Assembly: GCF_015711475.1 (NCBI RefSeq)
Contig: NZ_CP065027.1
Location: 682,001-746,000, forward strand
Reading direction: 5' to 3'
Length of the DNA stretch: 64,000 nucleotides
Origin: Actinomyces trachealis
Lineage (GTDB): Bacteria; Actinomycetota; Actinomycetes; Actinomycetales; Actinomycetaceae
This document shows positions 36,044-44,304 of the stretch, piece by piece (position 1 is the stretch's first letter; the number at the start of each line of letters is the position of its first letter). Position numbers and translations under genes: made by a program. The notes beneath the pieces were generated by a model, which was given only the letters and a program-made list of their open reading frames with translations, was not told where the DNA came from and did not search any database.

Positions 36044-38170
36044 TCAGACTTGCTGGCGACGCCGGGCCCGGCCAGCTAGGGCCAGCCCACCAGCCACAGT
36101 TGCGGTTGCGGCCAGGGCACAGGTGGCAAGGACCGAGCCTGCACCGGTGCGCGCCAGCGGGCCGGAGGGACTAGCCGGGGCGGCGGGGCCAGCTTGCGCC
36201 TCAGGTGCGGGACTGGGGCTGGGCGTCGGGCTGCCGCCTGCACCTGGACCGGCAGGCGGCTCCTCGGCCCCCGGCTGCCCGCCGGGCCCTCCAGGGGCAC
36301 CACCCGGGTTGTCCTGGCCCTGTGGCGGCACCGGAGCGGACACCAGCTTCACGGTCGTGGCCAGCACGTGGGCGGCGTGCACCGCACCCTCCTCGCCGTT
36401 GTGGTCGTGGACCACGCCATCACCGCCGACAGCCAGAGTGGGGGCGCCCAGGTGGCTGCCTACGAAGGCCACCGCACGGCCGGAGCGAGAGCGGGGGCTG
36501 GGGGAGGCGATGGTACGCAGCTCCTCGCCGAGGTCCGCCAGGGAGCGCACGGGGGCGGAGAAGGCACTTACCGGGAACACATAGGTGGCACCAGCCTCCT
36601 GGGAGGTGCCCTGTGCGCCTAGGGCAACCAGGGGTACGGTGCCGGGGGCGACCAGGGTGTCCACGGCGTACCCGGCGGAGTCTGCCGGGGTCAGGCCGGT
36701 GATGACCCGGGCCTGCGGGTCCTGCTGGTCAGCGGGGTTGATGCGCACGGTGGCGGGCAGTTGGGCAGAGCCCCGCACCAGAACCGCCCCACCGGTGGTT
36801 ACCCCGACGGCGTGCCCGCCGTCGAAGCCAATCAGCAGGTCGCCCACGCCGTCGCCGTCGGCATCACCGGCAGGGGCCACGGAGTTGCCAGCCCCTAGGC
36901 GGTAGGAGGCGGAGGGGTCCATCTCTAAGGTGCTGCCCGCGAAGCCGCTGCTTAGGTCCAGACGGGCGCCGGGGCGCACTCCGGTCAGCAGCCAGGCGCG
37001 GCCAGGGGTCACGTTGGTGCCCGAGGCGTGCGTGTAGTCGCTCAGGACGAAGTCCTCCCGGCCGTCCGCGTTGACGTCCCCGACCCGGTCGAAGGCGGTG
37101 GCCAGGTTGCCTGCCGGGCTGAGAACGCGCGCCAGCAGGTGCTGGGGCTCGGCCAGCGGTTCGCGCAGGTCCACGGCGGCCCCGCCGGCGTGACCGGCCA
37201 CCACATAGGCGATGCCCTGGTCGGTTCCCTGCCCGGGGGCGGGGGAGAGGGCTTGGCGGGAGTTGGTGAGCACCAGGGCCAGGTCAGCCAGCCCGTCGCC
37301 GTCCAGGTCCCCGGCGGGGGAAAGGTGTGCGGCGGGGCTGCCGGTCGTGGGCAGCAGGACCGTGAAGCCGTGCTCGGGGGCCAGGTCGTTCAGCCTGACC
37401 TCATGCAGCCGGGGGCCGCCGTAGAGCACCCAGGCTCTGCCCATGGTGTGGGAGCCGACGGCGAGGTCGTCCACACCGTCACCGTTGGTGTCTCCCAGGC
37501 AGGCAACGGACAGGCCGACGACGGCGTCGTCGCCCTTCTCGCCGGGCTCGGTGGGACCGTTGACGTAGATGACGTGCTCACTTGGCAGCGCGGTGCCGGG
37601 CGCGCCGCCGGGGATGACTACCAGGCGGCCGGTGACGTTGTGCACCCAGCCGTGGTTCTCGGTGTCGATGTAGTAGGGGTCGAAGCGCCACACGGAGCGG
37701 GTCAGCTCGGAGGTGATGATGTCAGGGCGGGCGTCACCGGTTACGTCGCAGCTGCCGCGGGCGATGGTGGAGCCCAGGGAGTTACTAAACTCACCCAGCC
37801 AGGACTTTTCCTGGTCGGTGTTCACCGGCTGCAAGGCCGCCGGGGGAGGGGTGATAACCGGCGGATTGGTGCGGGGCTGGTCTCCGGGGATGGCAGGTGC
37901 GGATGGCTGGGGGGCCTCGCCTGAGCTAGGGGGCTGGGAGGGACCGAAGAGGTCATCGTCATCGCTGTTCTCGGTGCTGCTCTCGGCGCTGGGGCGCTCG
38001 GGGTGCTTGGGGGAGGAGCCGGGCTCTGGGCCGAAGATGTTGTCTAGGTCCTCGTATCCGGCGGCGGGCGCGTGGCTAGGGAGGGCCGCGGCGGCAGGGG
38101 ACAGGGCCAGGGGTAGAGCCAGGGCGAGCAGGCAGGCGGCTGCCGCAGGTCTGAGACGGAGGGAGGTCAT
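36044..38170 (-). CDS. Secreted FG-GAP (integrin-alpha-like) surface protein with LAxTG sorting signal
   Basis: A 708-residue exported protein. A signal peptide (AAAACLLALALPLALSPAAAA) is followed by a Pro/Ser/Glu-rich stretch, then a beta-propeller of FG-GAP repeats with calcium-type loops DVTGDARPD, DTNGDGVDD, DLDGDGLAD, DVNADGRED and DADGDGVGD. A Gly/Pro linker leads to the C-terminal LARTG, a hydrophobic helix and RARRRQQV, a sortase signal of the LAxTG kind used by class E sortases of high-GC Gram-positives. It is thus anchored to the wall or displayed on the surface, likely as an adhesin. A DtxR-like box 47 bases upstream suggests iron control; divergent to a metal ABC operon. Confidence 0.88.
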   Translation of the reverse strand: MTSLRLRPAAAACLLALALPLALSPAAAALPSHAPAAGYEDLDNIFGPEPGSSPKHPERPSAESSTENSDDDDLFGPSQPPSSGEAPQPSAPAIPGDQPRTNPPVITPPPAALQPVNTDQEKSWLGEFSNSLGSTIARGSCDVTGDARPDIITSELTRSVWRFDPYYIDTENHGWVHNVTGRLVVIPGGAPGTALPSEHVIYVNGPTEPGEKGDDAVVGLSVACLGDTNGDGVDDLAVGSHTMGRAWVLYGGPRLHEVRLNDLAPEHGFTVLLPTTGSPAAHLSPAGDLDGDGLADLALVLTNSRQALSPAPGQGTDQGIAYVVAGHAGGAAVDLREPLAEPQHLLARVLSPAGNLATAFDRVGDVNADGREDFVLSDYTHASGTNVTPGRAWLLTGVRPGARLDLSSGFAGSTLEMDPSASYRLGAGNSVAPAGDADGDGVGDLLIGFDGGHAVGVTTGGAVLVRGSAQLPATVRINPADQQDPQARVITGLTPADSAGYAVDTLVAPGTVPLVALGAQGTSQEAGATYVFPVSAFSAPVRSLADLGEELRTIASPSPRSRSGRAVAFVGSHLGAPTLAVGGDGVVHDHNGEEGAVHAAHVLATTVKLVSAPVPPQGQDNPGGAPGGPGGQPGAEEPPAGPGAGGSPTPSPSPAPEAQAGPAAPASPSGPLARTGAGSVLATCALAATATVAGGLALAGRARRRQQV

Positions 38171-38216
38171 CGGGGCCTTTCGGGGTAACGGATGTGTCTA
38201 CCTCAACCCGTCTGGG

Positions 38217-38235
38217 TGAGGTAAGGCTACCCTAT
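38217..38235 (-). promoter_or_regulatory. DtxR/IdeR-like box between the FG-GAP gene and the metal ABC operon
   Basis: TGAGGTAAGGCTACCCTAT matches 16 of 19 positions of TWAGGTWAGSCTWACCTWA. It lies 47 bases upstream of the FG-GAP start and 100 bases upstream of the metal-binding lipoprotein gene. It may control one or both. Confidence 0.6.
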
Positions 38236-38306
38236 CTAACCCTGGTCAGGGTGGCGAAGCCGCTAACTTCACCCCACCGCCTGTCAGGGTTTCGGGTTTG
38301 CGAAAC

Positions 38307-38334
38307 TTGACAGTGTGAAACTAGTGTTTAGGGC
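38307..38334 (+). promoter_or_regulatory. Possible promoter of the metal ABC operon
   Basis: TTGACA at 38307-38312 is a perfect -35 hexamer, but no good -10 follows; TAGGGC at 38329-38334 is the closest with a 16-base spacer. If real, transcription would begin inside or after the ATG at 38335 and translation would begin at the ATG at 38362. Confidence 0.35.
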
Positions 38335-39528
38335 ATGCGAAACCCCGATAAGAAACTCCCTATGACCCTGCGCGCCTGCGCTGTCCTGGCTGCTTCAACC
38401 CTGGCCCTCAGCGCCTGCGGCAGCACCGGCTCCGCTAAGGTCGGCCAGGCCATCAAGGTCGTGGCCTCCACCACCCAGATCTGTGACTACGTCAGCCAGC
38501 TGGGCAGCGGCGGGAAAGACCTGGCCCTGACCCGCACTGGCGCCAACGGCACCACCACCGAGCTGGGCGCCGACCCCGCCCAGGCCAAGGCCCACCTGCG
38601 GCTCACCTGCCTGTTGGCCCCCAACGCCTCCGCCCACGAGCACGACATGACGCCAGCCCAGTCCAAAGCCCTGGCTGAGGCTGACCTCTTCCTCGTCTCC
38701 GGCATGGACTTAGAGCACTTCCTTGACTCCGCCATCAGCTCCACCGGTTTCAAAGGCAAACTGGTGGTCACCTCAGGCGTCTACGGCGCCGTCGACGTAG
38801 ACGACCTGGCTGCCCAGCAGGCCAAGGAGAAGAGTCTGCCGTACCAGGTGGAGCGCGGCAGCACCAAGGTGGAGGTCGCCAAGTGGCCCTTCCCACCCGA
38901 GGACGGCGAGTCCGAGCCCGAGTTCCGCTTTGACCCGCACGTGTGGACCGCCCCAAAGAACGCCATCGTCCAGGTCAACAATATCGGCCAGGCCCTGGTT
39001 GACGCCGCCCCCAACTCCGCGAACATCCTGCGCCAACACACCAAGGAGTACACGGACCTCCTCACAGAGCTGGACACTTGGGCCCGCACCTCCCTGGAGT
39101 CCGTCCCCGTGGACAAACGCGTCCTGTTCACCAGCCATGACGCCTTCGGCTACTTCGCCAAGTCCTACGACGTGAAGTTCCAGGGTGCCGCTCTGTCCGA
39201 CTTCAACGCCCAACAGGACGCCACCGCCCAGAAGATCCAGTCCACCGCTGACGAGGTGAAGGCTTCCGGAGCCGTGGCGATCTTCGCAGAGAACTCCAAC
39301 AACCCTAAGGCCGTCCAGAAGGTGGCTGAGCTGGCAAGTGTCAAGGCCGTTATTGGGGACGAGGCCCTCTACGGCGACTCCCTGGGCGACCCCGGCTCTG
39401 ACGGCGAGACCTACGTCGGTTCCATCCTTCACAATGTCACCAACTTGGTCACCGCCTGGAACGGCACTGTGGCCCCGCTCCCCGAGAACCTAAAGACCTG
39501 GACCCCCAAGCAGGTGGTGAGTAAGTGA
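38335..39528 (+). CDS. Metal ABC transporter substrate-binding lipoprotein (Zn/Mn/Fe type)
   Basis: A 397-residue lipoprotein of the ZnuA/PsaA cluster that captures divalent metal outside the cell. The signal peptide ends in the lipobox LSAC (Cys28). Likely metal ligands are the histidines in ASAHEHDM, FDPHVW and FTSHDAFGY plus an acidic residue in IGDEALYGDSLG. An acidic insert of about 30 residues (PPEDGESEPEFRF) precedes the second histidine. An internal ATG at 38362 would still give a lipoprotein signal. It overlaps the ATPase start by four bases. The DtxR-like box upstream points to iron or manganese rather than zinc, but the metal is not decided by sequence. Confidence 0.9.
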   Translation: MRNPDKKLPMTLRACAVLAASTLALSACGSTGSAKVGQAIKVVASTTQICDYVSQLGSGGKDLALTRTGANGTTTELGADPAQAKAHLRLTCLLAPNASAHEHDMTPAQSKALAEADLFLVSGMDLEHFLDSAISSTGFKGKLVVTSGVYGAVDVDDLAAQQAKEKSLPYQVERGSTKVEVAKWPFPPEDGESEPEFRFDPHVWTAPKNAIVQVNNIGQALVDAAPNSANILRQHTKEYTDLLTELDTWARTSLESVPVDKRVLFTSHDAFGYFAKSYDVKFQGAALSDFNAQQDATAQKIQSTADEVKASGAVAIFAENSNNPKAVQKVAELASVKAVIGDEALYGDSLGDPGSDGETYVGSILHNVTNLVTAWNGTVAPLPENLKTWTPKQVVSK

Positions 39529-40298
39529 GTGCGAGCCCCGTCGTCGAGCTGGAGGACGCCAGTTTCGCCTACGGCCCCACCCCGGTGCTCAGCGGCGTGA
39601 CTGGCAGCCTCCAGCCCGGTGAGGCGCTCGCACTCGTGGGGCCCAATGGCTCCGGCAAGACCACCCTCCTGCGTGCCTTGCTCGGCATGGTGCGCGTCCA
39701 CTCCGGGAGTGTGCGCGTAGCGGGCTTTGCCCCGGGAAAGGCGCCGCGCGGCACCCTCGGCTACGTCCCCCAGATCACCGACCTGGATCCCACCTTCCCA
39801 GTCACCGCCCTCGACGTAGTCCTCATGGGAACCTACCCACGCCTGGGCCTGTGGCGCCGCCCAGGACGTGCAGACAAGATCCGCTGCCTTGAGGCGCTGG
39901 AGGCCGTAGGGCTGCGCGACCGCGCTAGGAGCCGCTTCGGTACTCTCTCCGGCGGACAGCAGCAGCGCGTCCTGGTGGCGCGCTGCATCGCCGCCCAACC
40001 GCGCCTGATCCTGCTTGACGAGCCCTTCAACGGCCTGGACCAGCCCAACCGGGAGGCCTTGCTGGCCATCATCGCCAAGCTCAAAGCCGACGGCGTCGCC
40101 GTGGTGGTCTCCACCCACGACCTGGTTCTGGCGCAGGAGGTTTGCGAGCAGGTGGCCTTGCTGGCCGGGCGGCAGATCGGCTTTGGGCCGCGCGCTCAGG
40201 TCCTGGTGCCTGAACTCATCCAGCAGGCTTACGGCGGGCTGGGATCTGACCGACTCATCTACCTGCATTCCCTAGGACGCCCGGCGGGGGTGGCCTGA
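39525..40298 (+). CDS. Metal ABC transporter ATP-binding protein
   Basis: A 257-residue ATPase for the metal importer. Walker A is GPNGSGKTT, the signature LSGGQQQRV, Walker B LILLDEPF, and the switch histidine is in STHD. The segment YVPQITDLDPTFPVTALDVV is typical of the Zn/Mn (ZnuC/MntA) subfamily. The GTG start overlaps the stop of the binding-protein gene and its own stop is adjacent to the permease start, so the four genes form one operon. Confidence 0.93.
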   Translation: MSASPVVELEDASFAYGPTPVLSGVTGSLQPGEALALVGPNGSGKTTLLRALLGMVRVHSGSVRVAGFAPGKAPRGTLGYVPQITDLDPTFPVTALDVVLMGTYPRLGLWRRPGRADKIRCLEALEAVGLRDRARSRFGTLSGGQQQRVLVARCIAAQPRLILLDEPFNGLDQPNREALLAIIAKLKADGVAVVVSTHDLVLAQEVCEQVALLAGRQIGFGPRAQVLVPELIQQAYGGLGSDRLIYLHSLGRPAGVA

Positions 40299-41294
40299 GT
40301 GCAGGCACTGACCCAACTGGTGGCCGCCGCCGTGGAAGCGCTGCGGCTAGTGGCGGTGCAAGTCCCTGGCCTGAGCTCGCTGGCGCAGGCACCGTACTTG
40401 TTCCGTCCCCTGCTCATGGTGCTGCTGCTCGGGCTGGTGTGCGCTGTGGTAGGCACACTGGTCAATCTACGCACCGCAGAGTTCACCGCCGAGGCCTTGG
40501 TCCACGCAGTCTTTCCCGGGATCGTGGCTGGTGCGGTCTACGGAGGGATCGACGCGATCGTGCCTGCCGCCAGCGCCGTGGCCGCAGTGGCGGCGGGGGC
40601 GTTGACCTGGGTGACGCACCGCGCTAGGCGCCGAAACTCCTCCGAGGCGGGCACCGCCGTGGTGCTCACAGGCTTCTTCTCTGCGGGCATTATCCTGTCC
40701 TTAGCGAAGGGGGACCTGTCTGGACAGTTAGAGGCCCTCATGTTCGGGCGCCTGCTGGAGGTCACCGACCTGCGTCTCACCCAGGCTCTGCTGATCTGCC
40801 TGCTGGCCTTGCTGGCAGTAGGACTCACTTGGAAAGAGCAGGTGGCCTATGCCTTTGACGCCGCCGGGGCGCGGGCGGGCGGTGCGCGATTGCTGGCCCT
40901 GGACCTGGTGCTGAACCTGGCAGTGGCAGCCGTCGTGGTCTCTGCGGCAACGGCGGTGGGCACCTTGCTGGTGATCGGCTACCTGGTGGTGCCGGGGGCG
41001 GCGGGCCGTGTGCTAGCCGCGCGGGTGCGTTCCATGGTGCTGGTGGCCCTGGCAGTGGGGGCCGGTGGCGGCTACCTGGGCCTGTTGCTCATCACGGCGC
41101 CCTTGCCGCGCCCGCTGTCCCCACAGGCCAGTGTTGCCCTAACGATGACGGTGATCTTCCTGCTGGTTGTCGGCTGGTCCCAGGTGTCCCCGGTGGTGGC
41201 ACGGTGGCTGCGGCAACGGCGAGGGGCGCAGACGGTGGGCGACGGCGTCGCCGGGAAGTCTGGCGCCGATGGTGGGATGGAGGCGAGGGGATGA
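40299..41294 (+). CDS. Metal ABC transporter permease (first)
   Basis: A 331-residue permease of the ABC-3 family with about eight to nine membrane segments. The conserved region YLVVPGAAGRVLAARV lies near residue 230. It begins with GTG at the base following the ATPase stop. A short Gly/Arg-rich tail overlaps the start of the second permease (ATGA). Two different permeases in one operon suggest a heterodimeric channel, as in Mtb/Treponema-type manganese or zinc systems. Confidence 0.9.
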   Translation: MQALTQLVAAAVEALRLVAVQVPGLSSLAQAPYLFRPLLMVLLLGLVCAVVGTLVNLRTAEFTAEALVHAVFPGIVAGAVYGGIDAIVPAASAVAAVAAGALTWVTHRARRRNSSEAGTAVVLTGFFSAGIILSLAKGDLSGQLEALMFGRLLEVTDLRLTQALLICLLALLAVGLTWKEQVAYAFDAAGARAGGARLLALDLVLNLAVAAVVVSAATAVGTLLVIGYLVVPGAAGRVLAARVRSMVLVALAVGAGGGYLGLLLITAPLPRPLSPQASVALTMTVIFLLVVGWSQVSPVVARWLRQRRGAQTVGDGVAGKSGADGGMEARG

Positions 41295-42178
41295 GCGCCG
41301 GAATGAGCATGAACGTCGCGATGAGTGCGGGCGTGAGCTGGCGGCTGCTGGGCCTGCCTGTGCTGGAAGTGGTGCTTATGGGGGCGCTGGCCGGGTTGGT
41401 CGGGGCCCTGGCACTGGTGCACCGGCGCGTGTTCCTCACTGAGTCCCTCACCCACGCGACGTTCCCGGGGGCGGTGGCAGGTGTTGTGGTCGCCGCAGCG
41501 GCGAGCCGGGTGCTGACGGGGCAGCGAGCAGGCTACGAGCTGCTGACCCTGGCGCTGTTAGTGGGGGCGGTAGTCATGTGCCTGCCGATGATCGGCTTGA
41601 CCCGCTGGTTGGCCACCATTCCGGGACTCTCCTCGCAGTCTGCTGCCGGGATCGTGCTCACCTCCGGTTTTGCGCTCGGCTACCTGCTGGTGAAGTGGTT
41701 TGCGCCGCTGCCGCTGAAGGTGGACAGCTTTCTGGCTGGTTCAGTGCTCAACGTCTCGCACTTGGATATCTGGGTGACGGGCGCTGTTCTGGCTGTCGCG
41801 GTGGTGGTGTGTGTAATGGGTGGTCGGCTGCTGACCTTTTACGGTTTCGACCCGGTGGGCTACCAGGCCTCCGGGCTGCGAGCGGGGCCCTCCGAGGCGG
41901 CTGTGCTCGGGCTGATCTGCTTGACTATCGCGGCGCTGGTACCCGCTGTTGGCACGATCCTGCCGATTGCACTGGTCGCCGCCCCGGCTGCGGCGCTGAC
42001 CCGCTGGTGCACAACCATGCGCTCTTTGCTGGTGGGGTCGGCAGCCCTTGGGGCAGGATCCTGCCTGGTGGGCCTGGGCGTCGGGGTGGCTCTGGAGCTG
42101 TCTGTGGGGGGCGTGATCGCCATGACCTGCGCGCTGGTGTACGTAGCCTCTGAGGCAGTGGCCGCCTGGCGCGGCTGA
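41291..42178 (+). CDS. Metal ABC transporter permease (second)
   Basis: A 295-residue ABC-3 family permease with about eight membrane segments. Landmarks are RRVFLTESLTHATFPGAVAG near residue 50, the YGFDPVGYQASG loop and LPIALVAAPAAALTRW. It overlaps the first permease by four bases. It should pair with it to form the membrane channel of the metal importer. It is the last gene of the operon. Confidence 0.9.
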   Translation: MSAGMSMNVAMSAGVSWRLLGLPVLEVVLMGALAGLVGALALVHRRVFLTESLTHATFPGAVAGVVVAAAASRVLTGQRAGYELLTLALLVGAVVMCLPMIGLTRWLATIPGLSSQSAAGIVLTSGFALGYLLVKWFAPLPLKVDSFLAGSVLNVSHLDIWVTGAVLAVAVVVCVMGGRLLTFYGFDPVGYQASGLRAGPSEAAVLGLICLTIAALVPAVGTILPIALVAAPAAALTRWCTTMRSLLVGSAALGAGSCLVGLGVGVALELSVGGVIAMTCALVYVASEAVAAWRG

Positions 42179-42374
42179 GCGCGGGGGTACCGGTCATGTC
42201 CGCCGCGTGGACACGCACCCGCCCGGCGCGCGGCCCCGGGGAGGAGACCGAGCGTGTCACGCATCCCTAATCAGAGCCCGTCCCACCCTGCCCAGGCCCT
42301 AACCCACTACGCCACCCCAATGAAAAGTCCCCCTCAACCCCGCCAACACCAAACGATGTCAGGAGCCAGGTCTG

Positions 42375-42400
42375 AACCGCGGTTTAACCGACCCTGGAGG
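42375..42400. repeat. Palindrome AACCGCGGTT and small hairpin after the phosphohexomutase gene
   Basis: AACCGCGGTT (42375-42384) is a perfect 10-base palindrome, and ACCCT/AGGGT form a small hairpin just beyond. They lie downstream of both converging genes and may be a weak terminator. The rest of 42179-42411 shows nothing recognisable. Confidence 0.35.
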
Positions 42401-42411
42401 GTGCGAAGGGT

Positions 42412-44145
42412 TTAGGTGGAGGAGGTTCCGAGGACCCCGTGCAGGCCGTCTTGAATGGCCGCCAGCCGTGCGGCCGCCTCACGGCGCACCTCCGTCACCG
42501 GCCGATCACCGACCGGTAGCACCACCTCGCAGTAGCACTTGAGCTTGGGCTCGGTGCCAGAAGGACGCACCACCACACGATCCTCGGAGGCGGTGGTCCA
42601 CATGAGCGCGTCAGTTGGTGGCAGGTTGCCGCCACTGCCGTCGCTGATGCCATCGAGCAGGTCAATCGACTGCACCACGGGGGAGTCCCCCAGGCGGGCT
42701 GGCGCGCCACCGGCACGCAGCCGCTCCATGGCCTGGATGATACTCCTGGGGTCCTCCACACGTAGGCTGAGCTGGGAGGTGGCATGCAGCCCGTGGTCGC
42801 GGGCCAGACGGTCCAGCAGGTCCAGCAGGTTCCGCCCCTGTTGCTTGAGCAAGGACGCGAGCACCGCCACGCGCACGGCTGCGGAGATGCCATCCTTGTC
42901 ATGCACGGAGCTGGGGTCCACGCAGTAGCCGACGGCCTCCTCATAACCAAAAACCAGATCCGGCACCCGGCTGATCCACTTGAAGCCGGTAAGAGTCCGC
43001 TGGTGCCCCAGCCCGTGCGCGTGCGCAATGCGCTGCAGCAGCCGGGAGGAGACGATTGAGCTGGCCAGCACGCCTTGCCCGGTGAAGGCCGCCAGCTCGG
43101 CTGCCTGCTCGCCCAGCAGCGCCCCCAGGTCATCCCCCGTCAGCTGGCGCCAGTCGCCCGCAAGGGCGGGGACCGGCACCGCTACCGCGCAGCGGTCAGC
43201 GTCGGGGTCGTTGGCGATCACCAGGTCCGCATCGATCTCACGTGCCATGGCGATGGCCAGGTCCAGTGCGCCCGGCTCCTCCGGGTTGGGGAAGGGCAGC
43301 GTGGGGAAGTCGGGGTCCGGCTGCGCCTGTTCGGGGACCATGTGCACATCGTCAAAGCCCACGCGCCCCAGGGCGTCGCGGCAGATCTCCCCGCCCACGC
43401 CGTGCATGGGGGTCAGCACGATCCGCAGTGGTGCGGTGGCCTCTGCCCGGGCGCACTGCGCCACCCGGGCGGTGTACTCCTCGACCAGTTCCGGGCCCAG
43501 CAACGTCCAGCCGGATTCGCGCATCCGCAGCTCACTGAGCGGGCCGACGGCGTCGATCCGGCGGGTGATCTCCTCGTCATATGGTGGCACGATCAGGGCT
43601 CCCTGACCCGCGCCGGTGACCACGCGGCCGCCCAGATAAACCTTGTAGCCGTTGTCCTGGGCGGGGTTGTGGGAAGCTGTGACCATCACGCCCGCGTCGG
43701 CTTTTAGGCGACGCATCGCGAAGGCCAACACCGGGGTGGGGCACTGCTCCTTGAACAAGAGTGCCCGCCCGCCAGCACCCTGCACCACGGCGGCGGTGTC
43801 CAGAGCGAACTGGTGGGAGCCGTGGCGGGCGTCGTAGCCGATTACCACGGTGAAGCCTTCCCCAACCAGCTCGCGCAGGTACGCGGAAAGGCCAGCCGCC
43901 GTGCGGATCACGACGGCGCGGTTCATGCGGTTGGGGCCAGGCCCCAGCTGGCCCCGCAGGCCAGCGGTTCCGAAGCGCAGGTTGCTGCGGAAGGCGTCGG
44001 TCAGGGTGGCGGTGGCCTCCATGTCACCGGACTCGTGACGCTCCAGCAGGCTGCGCAGCTCGGCGCGCGTGGCCTCATCGGGGTCTTGGTCGATCCAGGC
44101 GTGGACGGCACCAGCGTCAAGGACAGCCGAGAGGGGGGAGGTCAT
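42412..44145 (-). CDS. Phosphoglucomutase / phosphomannomutase
   Basis: A 577-residue alpha-D-phosphohexomutase that moves phosphate between C6 and C1 of glucose or mannose. It has the catalytic serine in TASHNPAQDNGYKVY, the Mg loop NDPDADRC, the sugar-binding GFKWISRV and EEAVGYC and the phosphate loop RPSGTEPKLKCY. The length fits the long phosphoglucomutase/phosphomannomutase (PgcA, PmmB-like) subgroup. The ATG at 44145 is chosen; the longer frame would run into the divergent gene's promoter. With manC it may feed GDP-mannose synthesis. Substrate preference cannot be read from sequence. Confidence 0.92.
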   Translation of the reverse strand: MTSPLSAVLDAGAVHAWIDQDPDEATRAELRSLLERHESGDMEATATLTDAFRSNLRFGTAGLRGQLGPGPNRMNRAVVIRTAAGLSAYLRELVGEGFTVVIGYDARHGSHQFALDTAAVVQGAGGRALLFKEQCPTPVLAFAMRRLKADAGVMVTASHNPAQDNGYKVYLGGRVVTGAGQGALIVPPYDEEITRRIDAVGPLSELRMRESGWTLLGPELVEEYTARVAQCARAEATAPLRIVLTPMHGVGGEICRDALGRVGFDDVHMVPEQAQPDPDFPTLPFPNPEEPGALDLAIAMAREIDADLVIANDPDADRCAVAVPVPALAGDWRQLTGDDLGALLGEQAAELAAFTGQGVLASSIVSSRLLQRIAHAHGLGHQRTLTGFKWISRVPDLVFGYEEAVGYCVDPSSVHDKDGISAAVRVAVLASLLKQQGRNLLDLLDRLARDHGLHATSQLSLRVEDPRSIIQAMERLRAGGAPARLGDSPVVQSIDLLDGISDGSGGNLPPTDALMWTTASEDRVVVRPSGTEPKLKCYCEVVLPVGDRPVTEVRREAAARLAAIQDGLHGVLGTSST

Positions 44146-44304
44146 ATTGGAGACGGTACCGTGCCGAATACCGGGGAAACCGGCAGCATGACGCCCCTCA
44201 CGGGTGGTGACGGCCACAAGCGCGGGCTTTGCGGGCCAGGTACGGACTGAAGTTGTTTGATTCACTGGCAGCGGGCCTAGGACTTTGGGCCTTACGCTGA
44301 ACGC

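Noticed and set aside
37028..37924. 298-residue plus-strand frame opposite the FG-GAP gene
   Set aside because: It is a shadow of the Asp/Gly-rich repeats with no motifs or start signals.
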